A DNA stretch of 38,715 bases from Planctomycetia bacterium (GTDB taxonomy: Bacteria > Planctomycetota > Planctomycetia > Pirellulales > JALHLM01): NCBI GenBank assembly GCA_034440135.1, contig JAWXBP010000388.1:1-38715 (forward strand), read 5' to 3'. A program made the position numbers and the translations under genes. Under the pieces are notes generated by a model, which searched no databases, had not been told where the DNA came from, and worked only from the letters and a program-made list of their open reading frames with translations. Within the stretch, counting starts at the first letter, position 1. Every line of letters begins with the position of its first letter. This document shows positions 17,468 to 27,208 of the stretch, piece after piece.

Positions 17468-17755
17468 ATGAACGACGACGACGAGGTTTGTCTCTGCTTT
17501 CACGTTTCCCGGCGCAAGTTGGCGAACTACCTGCGCGTCGAGCGAATCTCGCGCGCCAGCCAACTCAGTGAATGCGGCGGCGCGGGCACCGGTTGCGGCT
17601 GGTGCCGGAGCTATCTGGAGCGGCTCTTCGCCGCCAGTCGCCAGGGGTTACCCCAGGATGCGGAGCCGACGGCTCAAGAATACGCATCGCAGCGTGCGCG
17701 TTACATTCACGCTGGAGGCGGTACGCCCCCTGCAGGCAGCGAGCCGCGTGAATAA
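17468..17755 (+). CDS. Small BFD-like [2Fe-2S]-binding protein
   Basis: The 95-aa protein has a bacterioferritin-associated-ferredoxin-like cysteine pattern: C8-x-C10 in EVCLCFHVSRR, then CGGAGTGCGWCRSYL with C36, C43 and C46. The C-x-C ... C-x2-C set matches the four [2Fe-2S] ligands of BFD-type domains, and GAGTGCGWC is very like the family's second half. The C-terminal 40 residues are low in structure. The gene begins 18 bp after sufS on the same strand, so the pair is probably one transcript. It could be a scaffold, carrier or redox partner in Fe-S assembly or iron release (inference). A perfect terminator-like hairpin follows. Confidence 0.8.
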   Translation: MNDDDEVCLCFHVSRRKLANYLRVERISRASQLSECGGAGTGCGWCRSYLERLFAASRQGLPQDAEPTAQEYASQRARYIHAGGGTPPAGSEPRE

Positions 17756-17776
17756 TCGTCCCTGTTGAAATGCGAA

Positions 17777-17810
17777 ACGCCGCGAAACGCAACCCGTCGT
17801 TTCGCGGCGT
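17777..17810. terminator. Perfect 13-bp hairpin between convergent genes
   Basis: Arms 17777-17789 (acgccgcgaaacg) and 17798-17810 (cgtttcgcggcgt) are perfectly complementary with an 8-nt loop. It lies between the stop codons of the BFD-like gene (plus) and the lipoprotein gene (minus), so it probably terminates both transcripts. No long T tract is present. Confidence 0.65.
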
Positions 17811-17838
17811 ATTCGAATTGTCGTACTGCGAGACCGAA

Positions 17839-18789
17839 CTACTGTTGATAGCTCGGCGCGCCTTGCGGCGACGGATCATAGCTGGCCGGAGTTACGCCGG
17901 AGGCTGGCGCCGGACTGTAGTCCGTCGTCCCGCCTGGGCGATAAGGCTGAGCGGCCGGCTGCTGCTGATACTGAGGATACGACGTCTGAGTCGCCGGACC
18001 GTATCCGCTTTGTTGCGCGGGCGGCCAGGCTTCTTGTTGCTGCGGCGCCACCGGTTCATATCCGGTCGGTGCGGCGTTCGGATCTTGCGTGTATTGCTGG
18101 CCGCCGTCGTACTGCGTGGCGGCCGGGTAACGTGTGTTGTCCGCCATCTGAGCGGCGGGCGCGGCCTGCGGAGCGTACTGTTGCGGCTGCGAATAGCTCG
18201 AAGGCGCCGGGCCGTACTGCGCGCCCGGATCCCACGAGTTCATCGGCTGTTGAGCAGCAGGGGCGGCGGGCTGTGCGCCATACGCGGCCTGCTGACCGTA
18301 CGCGGGCTGCTGCTGCGGATACGTCGCCGCAGCCGGTTGTTGCTGACCGGCGTCATAGTAGCCGACTTGCGGCGCCGCGGCGGGACCCGTGGGGCCAGCT
18401 GCATACGAGGCGGCGTCGTATTGCGTGTTCGGCGCCCCCGGGGAACCGGTCGACGGGGCCGTAGCCCAGGCGCCTTGAGAATTCTCGGCGCCGGTGTAGC
18501 TGGTCGGCATGCCGGCGTAGCCCGTGTTGTACTGTCCGCCTGCGCCGTAACCATTGTTCGCGACCGGCGCGCCGTAGCCGGGCGTCGCGCCTTGCGACGG
18601 CATCCAGGGACCGGCGGTCGACTCGGGACCGGTCGTGGCGTTGCTGGCCACGGCGGTGTCCTTATTGCGTCCGAATGACGGCCACTTCGGCTTCCAACTG
18701 AATTTACCCAAGCTGGAGGACTGGCAGCCAGTCGTGCTGACGGCCAGCAGCCCGACGATCGCGAGTGTGCGAGTGAACGAAGCTTGCAT
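17839..18789 (-). CDS. Low-complexity Tyr/Gln/Pro/Ala-rich lipoprotein
   Basis: The protein of about 316 residues has a lipoprotein signal peptide (MQASFTRTLAIVGLLAVSTTGC; predicted lipidated C22) and a short basic/aromatic stretch (FSWKPKWPSFGRNKD). Most of the rest is low-complexity sequence rich in Tyr, Gln, Pro, Ala and Gly (YPQQQPAYGQQAAYG and similar). No folded domain is recognised; it is probably an intrinsically disordered envelope protein. The start at 18789 was chosen because the longer frame from 18843 would put 18 residues before the signal peptide. Repetitive codons (cag, tac, ccg) make opposite-strand frames look long, but those are shadows. Confidence 0.75.
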   Translation of the reverse strand: MQASFTRTLAIVGLLAVSTTGCQSSSLGKFSWKPKWPSFGRNKDTAVASNATTGPESTAGPWMPSQGATPGYGAPVANNGYGAGGQYNTGYAGMPTSYTGAENSQGAWATAPSTGSPGAPNTQYDAASYAAGPTGPAAAPQVGYYDAGQQQPAAATYPQQQPAYGQQAAYGAQPAAPAAQQPMNSWDPGAQYGPAPSSYSQPQQYAPQAAPAAQMADNTRYPAATQYDGGQQYTQDPNAAPTGYEPVAPQQQEAWPPAQQSGYGPATQTSYPQYQQQPAAQPYRPGGTTDYSPAPASGVTPASYDPSPQGAPSYQQ

Positions 18790-19319
18790 GGTACTGCGCC
18801 CTGGGGTTGTTGAGGGCCTCGCGGAGAATAGCGCCGTCGCCAAGGGACTTCCGTGTGCCGGTCGTGCCCTAGTCGTGTCGCGGCCCTCTTCCTTGAGGAC
18901 AGGTGCTTGTTCGGGAACTTTCCTCTAGTTCGTCGCGCGGCGTGCCGGCAACGACCTAGAGTGCGGGGCTCATTTGTAGGTTATTCGGACATTGACGCCT
19001 GCGACCGTCAGCGAAACTTTGAGGTTCGCTCCGATTTTCCGGTGCGAAACCGCGCCGATGGGGCGTTTCGGGGCGGGATACTAGGGACACGCCACCGCGC
19101 GGTCAACGGCAGTCGTTGAGATTTCGCGATCTGGTGAACGCCTGCCTTTAGATTGCGAGAACGGTGTGCGTTTGATCTTGACTCGCCCGCGCGCCGGCGC
19201 TAGAGTCCGCCCCGATTTCCAGCTTTTTTGCGGGCGCGCTGTCGATTTCCCTGGCGGGTGGGAAGCGGCGCTTCCGCATCATCCGGGCAAGGATGCTCGG
19301 CGTAACTTCGGAGGGAGCC
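18790..19319. other. Divergent spacer upstream of the FlgI-like gene
   Basis: Apart from the promoter at 19178-19206 and the ribosome-binding site at 19310-19316, no gene is supported. Short plus-strand frames here are Arg-rich and lack recognisable features. Confidence 0.45.
19178..19206 (+). promoter_or_regulatory. Sigma-70-type promoter for the FlgI-like lipoprotein gene
   Basis: TTGACT (19178-19183) and TAGAGT (19201-19206) are separated by exactly 17 nt. This is the best match to the housekeeping consensus in the window. Transcription would start near 19213, giving a leader of roughly 100 nt. Confidence 0.55.
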
Positions 19320-21227
19320 GTGGCCAGCTCATTCGCCCATTCCCTGACAATTCACTCGAGCGCCTTCGCGCGCCGCTCGGTTTGGTGCGGCGTTCCGCGC
19401 CGCCAATTCCTGGCCAGCATGTGCGGGCTCGTCGGTTGGACGATGCTCAGCGGTTGCACCGCGCCGGCGATTCGCACGCAAAGCCCGGAAGACGAAGAGC
19501 TGGAATCGAATACCCACCTGGTCGGCGAATACTCCGTGCCGTTTGGCATGGTGATTCAGAAGGTGGAAGGCATCGCGCTCGTCAATGGACTTCCGGGCAC
19601 CGGCGGCGATTGTCCGCCATCGCCACAGCGCAATGCATTACTGCGCGACTTGCAATCACGCGGGGTGCCGAAGCCGCAGAGCGTGATGGATTCTCCCAGT
19701 ACGGCACTGGTGTTGGTGCGCGGATTCATCCGCCCGGGAGCGCAACAGGGAGACAACTTCGATTTGGAGTTGCGATTGCCGACCAACAGCGAATGCACCA
19801 GCTTGCGCGGCGCCTGGATGATGGAAACACGGCTCACGGAATCGGCCTACATTGATGGCCAGGTCTACGACGGCCATTTGATTGGTCGCGGCGGCGGCCC
19901 GGTGCTGGTCGATCCGAATGCCGATAGCTCCGGCGACGATACGGCGATCAAGCGCGGCAAGGTGCTCGGCGGCGGCGTGTTGCTCAAGCAACGCCCGATC
20001 GGTTTGGCGCTCAAGCCGGAACATCAAAATCTGCGCACGAGCGCCGCCGTCGGCACGGCGATCAATCGCCGGTTTCACACGTTCCACAAAGGGCGTAAGG
20101 AACCGGTCGCCACGCCGAAGACCGGCGAATACGTCGACCTGTTGCTCCACGAGCGTTACAAACACAACGTGCCGCGTTACATGCAAGTGCTGCGAGCGAT
20201 CCCGCTCCGCGAAACCTCCTCGGAACGTTTGGCCCGGCTGGCCTTGCTGGAACGGCAGCTCATGGATCCGATTACCGCTTCGACGGCCGCGCTGCGGCTG
20301 GAAGCGATCGGCAATGAGGGAGTCGACGTTCTGGAAAAAGGCATCGCCTCGCGTGATCCCGAGGTGCGGTTCTATGCCGCGGAAGCGCTGGCTTACCTTG
20401 ACGAAGGCGCGGCCGCTCCGCCGTTGGGGCAAGCCGCGTTGGAAGAACCGGCCTTCCGCGTATTCGCGCTGACGGCGCTCTCCGCGATGGACGACTACGC
20501 AGCCTACGAAGAGCTGCGCAAGCTGCTCGACGTGCCCAGCGCCGAGACGCGCTACGGCGCGTTCCGTGCGATGTGGGCGATGAACGCCAATGATCCGCTG
20601 GTCCGCGGCGAGAAGCTGAGCGATCAGTTCAGCTACCACGTGCTGCACACCGGCGGCCCGCCGATGATTCACGCCACGCGCAGCTTCCGTCCGGAAATCG
20701 TGGTCTTCGGGCACGAACAGCGGCTCAAGACGCCGTTCAAGTTCGACGCCGCGCATAATAAGATCATGGTCTCCGGAGATCCTTCGGGCGTGGTGACCGT
20801 CACGCGTTTCGACGTCAACGGCGTCGATCAGAAGCGCGAGGTGGATACCACGGTGGACGCCGTCATCCGGGGGATCGTGGAACTGGAAGGCGACTACCCC
20901 GACGTAGTGCAAATCCTGCAGCAGGCCGCCCAAAGCGACTTGCTGACGGGCCGGTTCGAGGTCGACGCCCTGCCTGAGGCCAATCGCCGGTATGAGAACC
21001 GCGGCAACGACGACAGCGGCTCCGAGGAGGGCGAGGAATCGCTCGATTCCCGGGAAATCCAGGTTTCCAACCCCACGCCGGAGCTGTTCGCCCCCGCAGA
21101 AAAGAAGGAAAAGCGTAAGAAAAGCGAGGACGCGCACGGCATTTCCGGGCATCACGGGGAGAAAAAGCAGGTTAGCCGCTGGGAGGCTTTCCGTGATAAA
21201 ATCATGCCTTGGTCCGCCGGCGATTAG
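19320..21227 (+). CDS. FlgI-like domain lipoprotein with HEAT-type repeats
   Basis: The protein of about 635 residues has a Tat-like/lipoprotein signal (VPRRQFLASMCGLVGWTMLSGC; Cys at residue 46). The next part resembles flagellar P-ring protein FlgI: VQKVEGIALVNGLPGTGGD, STALVLVRGFIRPGAQQGDNFDLELRLP, TSLRGAWMMETRLT, DGQVYDGHLIGRGGGPVLVDP and GGGVLLKQRPIGLAL. Residues of about 300-430 look like HEAT/PBS-lyase-type helical repeats (LEAIGNEGVDVLEKGIASRDPEVRFYAAEALAYLDEGAAAPPL). The tail is acidic then Lys-rich. No flagellar genes are nearby, so an envelope ring or scaffold role away from flagella is more likely than P-ring function. GTG 19320 has GGAGGG just upstream; ATG 19293 is in frame and possible. 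Confidence 0.75.
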   Translation: MASSFAHSLTIHSSAFARRSVWCGVPRRQFLASMCGLVGWTMLSGCTAPAIRTQSPEDEELESNTHLVGEYSVPFGMVIQKVEGIALVNGLPGTGGDCPPSPQRNALLRDLQSRGVPKPQSVMDSPSTALVLVRGFIRPGAQQGDNFDLELRLPTNSECTSLRGAWMMETRLTESAYIDGQVYDGHLIGRGGGPVLVDPNADSSGDDTAIKRGKVLGGGVLLKQRPIGLALKPEHQNLRTSAAVGTAINRRFHTFHKGRKEPVATPKTGEYVDLLLHERYKHNVPRYMQVLRAIPLRETSSERLARLALLERQLMDPITASTAALRLEAIGNEGVDVLEKGIASRDPEVRFYAAEALAYLDEGAAAPPLGQAALEEPAFRVFALTALSAMDDYAAYEELRKLLDVPSAETRYGAFRAMWAMNANDPLVRGEKLSDQFSYHVLHTGGPPMIHATRSFRPEIVVFGHEQRLKTPFKFDAAHNKIMVSGDPSGVVTVTRFDVNGVDQKREVDTTVDAVIRGIVELEGDYPDVVQILQQAAQSDLLTGRFEVDALPEANRRYENRGNDDSGSEEGEESLDSREIQVSNPTPELFAPAEKKEKRKKSEDAHGISGHHGEKKQVSRWEAFRDKIMPWSAGD

Positions 21228-21349
21228 CCCCTGGCGAGCGATTCGGAAAAATCGCCGCCCCCCCCCTCAAGGGACGGGTAGGAACAGCTTCTCGTCGCCG
21301 TCGGCAGCACCTCATTGCAATAGCAGACTGCCCTGGGCGTTTCGTCTCC

Positions 21350-24300
21350 ATGCTCAAAGCGCTCGAACTCGCCGGCTTCAAGAGCTTCGCCGATAAAACG
21401 CGGTTCGAGTTTCACTCCGGCATCACGGTCGTCGTGGGGCCGAACGGCTCCGGCAAATCCAACGTCGTCGACGCCATCAAATGGGTGCTCGGCGAGCAAA
21501 GCGTGAAAAGTTTGCGCGGCAAGGAGATGGCCGACGTCATCTTCAACGGCTCGGCCAGCCGCAGTGCGCTGAATTCCTGCGAAGCGACGCTGACGTTCGA
21601 CAATTCCCGGCGATTGCTGGCAGTCGATACGGACGAGGTGTACGTCACTCGCCGGGTGTATCGCAGCGGCGAAGGCGAATACCTGATCAACCGGCAGCCC
21701 AGCCGGCTCAAGGATATCCGCGAGTTGTTCTCTGGCACGGGCGTGGCGACGGAAGCGTACAGCGTCATCGAGCAGGGCAAAGTCGATGTGATGCTGCAAT
21801 CGTCGCCGCGCGAGCGCCGGGCGATCTTCGAGGAGGCCGCCGGGATCAGCCGGTTCAAGGCCAAGAAGGTGGAATCGCTCCGCCGCTTGGAGCGCGTCGA
21901 ACAGAACCTGTTGCGGCTCTCCGACATCGTCCAAGAAGTCGAAGGACGATTGAAGAGCGTGCGGCAACAAGCAGCCAAGGCCCGACGGCACAAGGAACAT
22001 ACCGACCGCCTGCAATCCCTGCGCACGCAAGTCGGCCTGGCCGACTGGCGGCATTTGTCGGAACGCATTGATGCGCTCCGCGAAGAGTTGCACGGGCTAG
22101 ACGCCGATGTCGCGTCGGTCAGCGCCTCCGTGGAAACACAGGAAGCCGAGGCGTTGGCGCTCGACGTAACGCTGTCCGATGCGCACGAAGGAATCCGCGC
22201 GGCGGAGTTTCGTCTCGCGCAAAATCGTGAGCGGATTGCCGGCCAGGAATCGACCATCGATCAAGGCCGCGCGCGATTGCGGGACGTCGAGGAAGAAATT
22301 GCCCGGCGGCAACAGCAATTGGCCGCGATCAACCAGCGGGCCGTCGACCTACACTGCTTGTTGAATGAGACGCGGGCGGAACTGACCGCGGCGGAGCTGG
22401 AGCATACGGCGCTGTCCGCGCGGCTGTCGGACGACGAGAAGACCGCGGAGCTCGTGGTCCGCGACGCGAATGCTTCGCGTGAAGCCACCGAGCGGCTGCG
22501 ATTGCAGTATATGGACCGGATGCGGCAGGGCGCCGCGATCGGCAATCAGATCAGCGGCGCCACTTCGCAACTCGATGGCTTGCGCGCTACGCAGCAACGG
22601 CGCGAGACGCAACTTGTCGAGTTGCTCGAACAACGCGAGAAGCTTGACGCGGAGCTTGAATCGCTCCGCGAACAGTTGGAGGAGCGCTTGGCGGCGGTCG
22701 AAACTGCGCGAGGTGCTGCCGACCAGGCCGACACGGACGTCGCCACGCTGCGCGAGCGCCGCGCCACGGAACAAGCGGAGCTGCATGCCACGGAAACGCA
22801 ACACGCGGCGCTGTCGGAACGGTCCGGCGTCTTGTCCGAGCTGGAGAATCGCCTGGAGGGACTGACTTCGGCCGCGAAAGAGGTTTTGGTTCGCGCCCGG
22901 GCCGCGCTTGGCGGTCCGTTGAGTCAAATTCGCGGGTTGCTGGCCGATCAATTCGTGGTGGCGATGGAATACGCGCCGGCGATCGAGGCCGCGCTGGGAG
23001 AGCAATCGGGCTATCTGCTGGTCGAACCGAACGACGAATTCCGCGACTATCTTACCCGGGCTGACGCCCATTTCGCGGGGCGGATCGGCTTTATCCGCGT
23101 GGATCGTGCGAAGACCGTCGTCGATGACGATGCCATGTTTGCGGACGACCCCGGCGTCGTCGGGCGCGCGGACCGGTTGGTCGAGGCCTCGCCGGAATAC
23201 GTGCCGTTGCTCTCACGCCTGCTGGGAACGACGTGGGTCGTGCGCGAATTGGCCGACGCGCTGCGACTCTCTGAGACGCATGGCGGACGTTGGAATTTCG
23301 CCACGCTGACGCGGGACGTGGTCGCCGCCGACGGCACGATGACGCTGGGCGCGCGCAAGGGCGCGACGGGCATCATCTCGCGCCGCAGCGAATTACGCGC
23401 GTTGGCGAAGCAACTCACGGACTTGCAATCGCGCGTCGGAGCGGAGCGGGAACGACTCGCCGCGACGGACAGTTCGATTCAGACCGCGGAACTCGCGGCC
23501 CGTGCGGCGCAACAGGCGCTGGGTGCGGCGCAAAGCTCGCTAGGGGAACATCGCACCAAGGTGCAATCGTCGCAGGAGCGCGCGCTCCAGGTCGATCGTC
23601 AATCCGGCGCGTTGGAACGCGAATTGGCCACCGGCGGAACACAGATCGCCGACGGCGAAGCCAAGCTCGCCAAATCGCGCGAGGAACTGGCCGGCATCGA
23701 GCGGCAGCTCGCCGACCAGGAGCAGGAGATCAGCGCGCGCAACGCCGAACGTGAAGCGTTGGAAGATCGACGTCGTGCTCAGGACCAGCAATTGACCGTC
23801 GTGCGGATCGATCTGGCCAAAAGCGACGAAAGGCTTCGTAGCTTGCGGGATCGTTTGCAACAGTTCGAAGTCGATCACGACGATCGCCGCACTTCGCTGG
23901 GCGAGCAGCATCGGCAGATCGCCTCCGGACGCGGACGGGCGGAGCAGATCGTGCGGTCGATCCTGGCCGCCGAAAGCGAAGTCGCCGGGTTGTATCTGCG
24001 TAAAGAAGAGTTTTCCCGAGACATCGTGCGGTTGCTTAACGAGACGGAATCGCACCGCCGACGGCGCGCGGCCTTGCAAACAGGCATTCAGGACGGCCGC
24101 TCCATGCAGCGGCAACTCGAGGAACGCGTACACAAGCGTCGGTTGTCGCTGGGCGAATTGCAGTTGGAGCGCGGCGCGATCGAAACGCGGCTCCGCGACG
24201 ACTACGACATTGAGCTGGCCGCGTTGAGCGAAGCGATCGCCCATCAGCCGCAGGAAGAGCGCGAAGCGATTGATCGAGAAATTGCGGACTTGCGCCGTAA

Positions 24301-24964
24301 AATCAATTCCATCGGCGTCGTGAATTTAGCGGCGCTCGACGAGTTGGATGACTTGGAAACGCGGCATGCGCATCTGGCGGGGCAGTTCCGCGATCTCACG
24401 GAGGCGAAGGAATCGCTGGAGCAGATCATCCAACGAATCAACGCCGACAGCCGCAGACTGTTTGCCGAGACGCTGGACGCCGTGCGAGGCAATTTTCAAA
24501 CACTGTTCCGCAAACTGTTCGGGGGCGGCCAGGCCGATATCGTGCTGGAAGAAGGCGTCGACATTCTGGAAAGCGGCGTCGAGATTGTCGCCAAACCTCC
24601 GGGCACGAAGCCGGCCTACATCGCACAGCTCAGCGGCGGCCAGCGGGCGCTCACCTGCGTGGCGCTGTTGATGGCAATTTTTCAGTTCCGTCCCAGCCCC
24701 TTCTGCGTGCTGGATGAAGTCGATGCGCCGCTGGACGAAGCGAATATCGAGCGCTTTGTCGGCGTCCTCAAGGACTTTCTCGCCTGGACGCAATTTATCG
24801 TCGTCACGCATTCTAAGAAGACGATGACCTGCGCGAGCACGCTCTACGGCGTGACAATGCAGGAATCCGGCGTGTCGAAACGCGTCAGCGTGCGCTTTCA
24901 GGATGTCAGCGACACGGGCGAGATTCTAAAGCCGGCCGATGAGGATGAGACGGCGGCGGCTTGA
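21350..24964 (+). CDS. smc: Chromosome segregation protein SMC
   Basis: The 1204-aa SMC ATPase forms with ScpA and ScpB the complex that extrudes and organises chromosome loops. The N-terminal head starts MLKALELAGFKSFADKT with Walker A GPNGSGKS at residues 30-37 and VIEQGKVDVMLQSSPRERRAIFEEAAGISRFK. Long heptad coiled coils flank a hinge at about 500-680 (AALGEQSGYLLVE ... GRIGFIRVDRAKTV). The C-terminal head has the ABC signature AQLSGGQRALTCVAL near 1092 and Walker B FCVLDEVDAPLDEANIERF near 1120. Length and order are typical. The start at 21350 begins at the conserved first strand; the longer frame from 21209 overlaps the previous gene. No scpA or scpB gene is adjacent. It lies 122 bp after the FlgI-like gene. 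Confidence 0.96.
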   Translation: MLKALELAGFKSFADKTRFEFHSGITVVVGPNGSGKSNVVDAIKWVLGEQSVKSLRGKEMADVIFNGSASRSALNSCEATLTFDNSRRLLAVDTDEVYVTRRVYRSGEGEYLINRQPSRLKDIRELFSGTGVATEAYSVIEQGKVDVMLQSSPRERRAIFEEAAGISRFKAKKVESLRRLERVEQNLLRLSDIVQEVEGRLKSVRQQAAKARRHKEHTDRLQSLRTQVGLADWRHLSERIDALREELHGLDADVASVSASVETQEAEALALDVTLSDAHEGIRAAEFRLAQNRERIAGQESTIDQGRARLRDVEEEIARRQQQLAAINQRAVDLHCLLNETRAELTAAELEHTALSARLSDDEKTAELVVRDANASREATERLRLQYMDRMRQGAAIGNQISGATSQLDGLRATQQRRETQLVELLEQREKLDAELESLREQLEERLAAVETARGAADQADTDVATLRERRATEQAELHATETQHAALSERSGVLSELENRLEGLTSAAKEVLVRARAALGGPLSQIRGLLADQFVVAMEYAPAIEAALGEQSGYLLVEPNDEFRDYLTRADAHFAGRIGFIRVDRAKTVVDDDAMFADDPGVVGRADRLVEASPEYVPLLSRLLGTTWVVRELADALRLSETHGGRWNFATLTRDVVAADGTMTLGARKGATGIISRRSELRALAKQLTDLQSRVGAERERLAATDSSIQTAELAARAAQQALGAAQSSLGEHRTKVQSSQERALQVDRQSGALERELATGGTQIADGEAKLAKSREELAGIERQLADQEQEISARNAEREALEDRRRAQDQQLTVVRIDLAKSDERLRSLRDRLQQFEVDHDDRRTSLGEQHRQIASGRGRAEQIVRSILAAESEVAGLYLRKEEFSRDIVRLLNETESHRRRRAALQTGIQDGRSMQRQLEERVHKRRLSLGELQLERGAIETRLRDDYDIELAALSEAIAHQPQEEREAIDREIADLRRKINSIGVVNLAALDELDDLETRHAHLAGQFRDLTEAKESLEQIIQRINADSRRLFAETLDAVRGNFQTLFRKLFGGGQADIVLEEGVDILESGVEIVAKPPGTKPAYIAQLSGGQRALTCVALLMAIFQFRPSPFCVLDEVDAPLDEANIERFVGVLKDFLAWTQFIVVTHSKKTMTCASTLYGVTMQESGVSKRVSVRFQDVSDTGEILKPADEDETAAA

Positions 24965-25006
24965 GAGTTGGAAGTTTTCAGTGTTCAGTTTTCAGTGAGA
25001 TCAGAC

Positions 25007-27208
25007 TCACGCAAGTTGCGCGCGGCGGCGAACGGTTTTGCGCGTCAGTTCCTGGTCCAGAGATGTATCGGACCAACTGCCGAAGACCGCATCGGTTGAG
25101 GCGGTCGTTCGTCGTGCGGAATTCGAGGCAAGTGACTGGCGGCGCTGTCGTTCGGCGCTGGAAACTGCGGCGATCGATGACGCGGCGGCCGGCGGTGGTT
25201 GCGATTGGATGGCTAGCGACTGGCGCTGCTTGTTCAGCACGTTGATCGTCTGCAAGGCGTCGAGCGCCGTCAGCTTGTTGTCGCCGTTCACGTCGTAGTA
25301 CGGAGGCGGCTTCTGGCCTTCGTCTGGCGGCGGCAACGAGTGCGGGCCGTGCTTGTTGAGGCGATTGATGATGATTAACGCGTCGAGACCGCTGACAATG
25401 CCGTCGCCATTGACGTCATAGGGATTGTCGGGATTTCGCCACGGGTGGGTCGGTGCAAGCCCGACGCCCACGACGGCGAACTGGAACGGACCCTCGTCCG
25501 TGTCGTCCGTGTGGACGGTCACCGTTGCCGAGCGCATTCCCACTGCGGCCGGCGCGAAGCTGAGCACGAACGCGACGCTGTCGCCGGGATCGAGATAGTC
25601 CACGTCCAAATCGGCGACAGTGAATTCTCCCTCCTCACCGCCTTCCACCGTGACGCTCGGATCACCGGCGAACCGAAGCCGCCCGAAGCCGGCGTTGCGG
25701 ATTACAAATTCGCGATTTGTGCGACCCTCGCCCGCCAGCGCTTCGCCCAGCCGCGTGCCGGCTTCCAGCGACGTTTCGGTCTCGCCATCGAGAATCGAAC
25801 CGCCACTGCCGAGCACATCGATGTCGCCAACCGGGGCGAGCAACTGGATGCCTTGAAAGAAGACTCCGGCCGAGTCGCTTTGATCGCCGGACTCTGGCGT
25901 AGCGTCGACCTGATCTCCGAAGCCGGACCAGACAACGACGGCCACACCCTCGGGCGACATCTCCACGCTGGCGAAGGTCTGCGCGCCTGCATCCGTTGAG
26001 TTGATACTGAACTCGTCGCCAAAGGGCGCGCCGGTGCTGTCGAACTCTCGGGCGAGAATTCCTACATAGTGGGTTTCGTCTTCTTGAGCTTCGGAGCTGG
26101 TCCAGGCGACTAGGAAACTCCCGTCCCCGGCGGCCGCGACGCGACCGAGGCGTTGGTCTCCCTCGACGGTCGTGTTGACCGGCGTTAAAACTTCGTCGAT
26201 TGGAGCGCCGCCGACGCTAAAGCGGCGGACAAAGATGTCGTGTGACGCGTCGATCTGGTGACTCGACTCCGCTTGCGTGTAGGCGACGACAAAGTTCCCC
26301 GAGGCGTCCATATCGAGCGAAGGCCATTTCCGCTCGTTCGTTGATCCGTCGTCGAAGGACAAATCGACCGGGGCTCCGCCATCCGCAGAGAAATACTGCC
26401 CGAGTACTTCGCTGCCCTGGTCGAGTGAGATTCGATCCACGACTGACCAGGCGATTGCGAGATTACCGTCGTTGTCGACATCAAGCGTGGGCGACTCCGT
26501 GAAGGCGCCGCCAGAAAAAAGCCGCGCTTCCGGGCCGTCGAGTGGCTGGCCGGTGGCGTCAAACCGTCGGAGCCAGACTCCCCCCAATTGGTCCGCCGCA
26601 TCGCGGCCGGCCCAGGAAATCGAATACCCGCCGTCCGGCGAAGCGGCGACGGCCGGCGAAGTTTCCGCGCCGGACAGGTCGACGTTGACGCGCCATGGTT
26701 CGGCGTCGACTGCTTCGCCCGATGCGTCAAATCGACGAGCAAAAATGGCATCTTCGCCATCGAAAGGGGCGGAACAGGCGTCATCAAGGCCCAACGAACA
26801 ACCGCGGTCGTACCAGGCCACCAGGAGCCCGCCGCCGGGCAGCGTGGTGATCGCGGCGTTGTTCTGGTCGCCGGCGCCGTCAGTCGAAACGCGCAGCAAG
26901 TCATTGTCTGGGAGCGGTTTGCGATCGGCGCCAAAACGCCGAATGTAGACTTCGTCTCCCAGTCCATCTTCGCCATGACTGGTATAGGCTACCGCGAAAC
27001 TTCCGTCGTCGTGGACCGCGACCGCCTGATCGGTGAATTCGGTCACGGACTGTGGGTACAGCGCCGCCTGCTCGAATGGCGAGACCAGGGTTTCACCGCC
27101 AAGTGGGAATCCGGTCAGCAGGTGACGGACCTCGAGCGCTTCCAGCCGCAGGGGGCTAGCGCCGCGCCCGCGAAATTCGCTCCATCGAGTTCGCCTGAAG
27201 ATCCGCAT
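25007..27208 (-). CDS. Large exported dockerin-type protein
   Basis: The protein of about 733 residues begins MRIFRRTRWSEFRGRGASPLRLEALEVRHLL, a basic N terminus with the LEALEVRHLL pattern seen on large planctomycete surface proteins. Residues of about 30-455 are repeated beta-rich units with DDGSFAVAYTSHGED- or DGNLAIAWS-like strands. Next comes a choice-of-anchor D-like immunoglobulin fold (NREFVIRNAGFGRLRF ... FVLSFAPAAVGMRSATVTVHTDD). Near the C terminus are two dockerin-type calcium loops (YDVNGDGIVSGLDALIIINRL and YYDVNGDNKLTALDALQTINVL). It ends in a basic tail with no PEP-CTERM anchor. It is probably exported to the surface; the function is unknown. ATG 27208 was preferred to the in-frame TTG 27223. 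Confidence 0.85.
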   Translation of the reverse strand: MRIFRRTRWSEFRGRGASPLRLEALEVRHLLTGFPLGGETLVSPFEQAALYPQSVTEFTDQAVAVHDDGSFAVAYTSHGEDGLGDEVYIRRFGADRKPLPDNDLLRVSTDGAGDQNNAAITTLPGGGLLVAWYDRGCSLGLDDACSAPFDGEDAIFARRFDASGEAVDAEPWRVNVDLSGAETSPAVAASPDGGYSISWAGRDAADQLGGVWLRRFDATGQPLDGPEARLFSGGAFTESPTLDVDNDGNLAIAWSVVDRISLDQGSEVLGQYFSADGGAPVDLSFDDGSTNERKWPSLDMDASGNFVVAYTQAESSHQIDASHDIFVRRFSVGGAPIDEVLTPVNTTVEGDQRLGRVAAAGDGSFLVAWTSSEAQEDETHYVGILAREFDSTGAPFGDEFSINSTDAGAQTFASVEMSPEGVAVVVWSGFGDQVDATPESGDQSDSAGVFFQGIQLLAPVGDIDVLGSGGSILDGETETSLEAGTRLGEALAGEGRTNREFVIRNAGFGRLRFAGDPSVTVEGGEEGEFTVADLDVDYLDPGDSVAFVLSFAPAAVGMRSATVTVHTDDTDEGPFQFAVVGVGLAPTHPWRNPDNPYDVNGDGIVSGLDALIIINRLNKHGPHSLPPPDEGQKPPPYYDVNGDNKLTALDALQTINVLNKQRQSLAIQSQPPPAAASSIAAVSSAERQRRQSLASNSARRTTASTDAVFGSWSDTSLDQELTRKTVRRRAQLA

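Noticed and set aside
17770-18678. 302-codon Arg/Leu-rich plus-strand open frame
   Set aside because: Its composition mirrors the repetitive Tyr/Gln/Ala codons of the minus-strand lipoprotein; it has no signal, domain or ribosome-binding site.
19656-21155. 499-codon minus-strand open frame opposite the FlgI-like gene
   Set aside because: Arg/His/Gln-rich composition, no motif, no ribosome-binding site; the plus frame carries a signal peptide and domain motifs.
24975-25010. Short ttttcagtg direct repeat and 5-bp gtgag/ctcac hairpin after smc
   Set aside because: Too short and weak to call a terminator or element; it overlaps the stop codon of the convergent gene.
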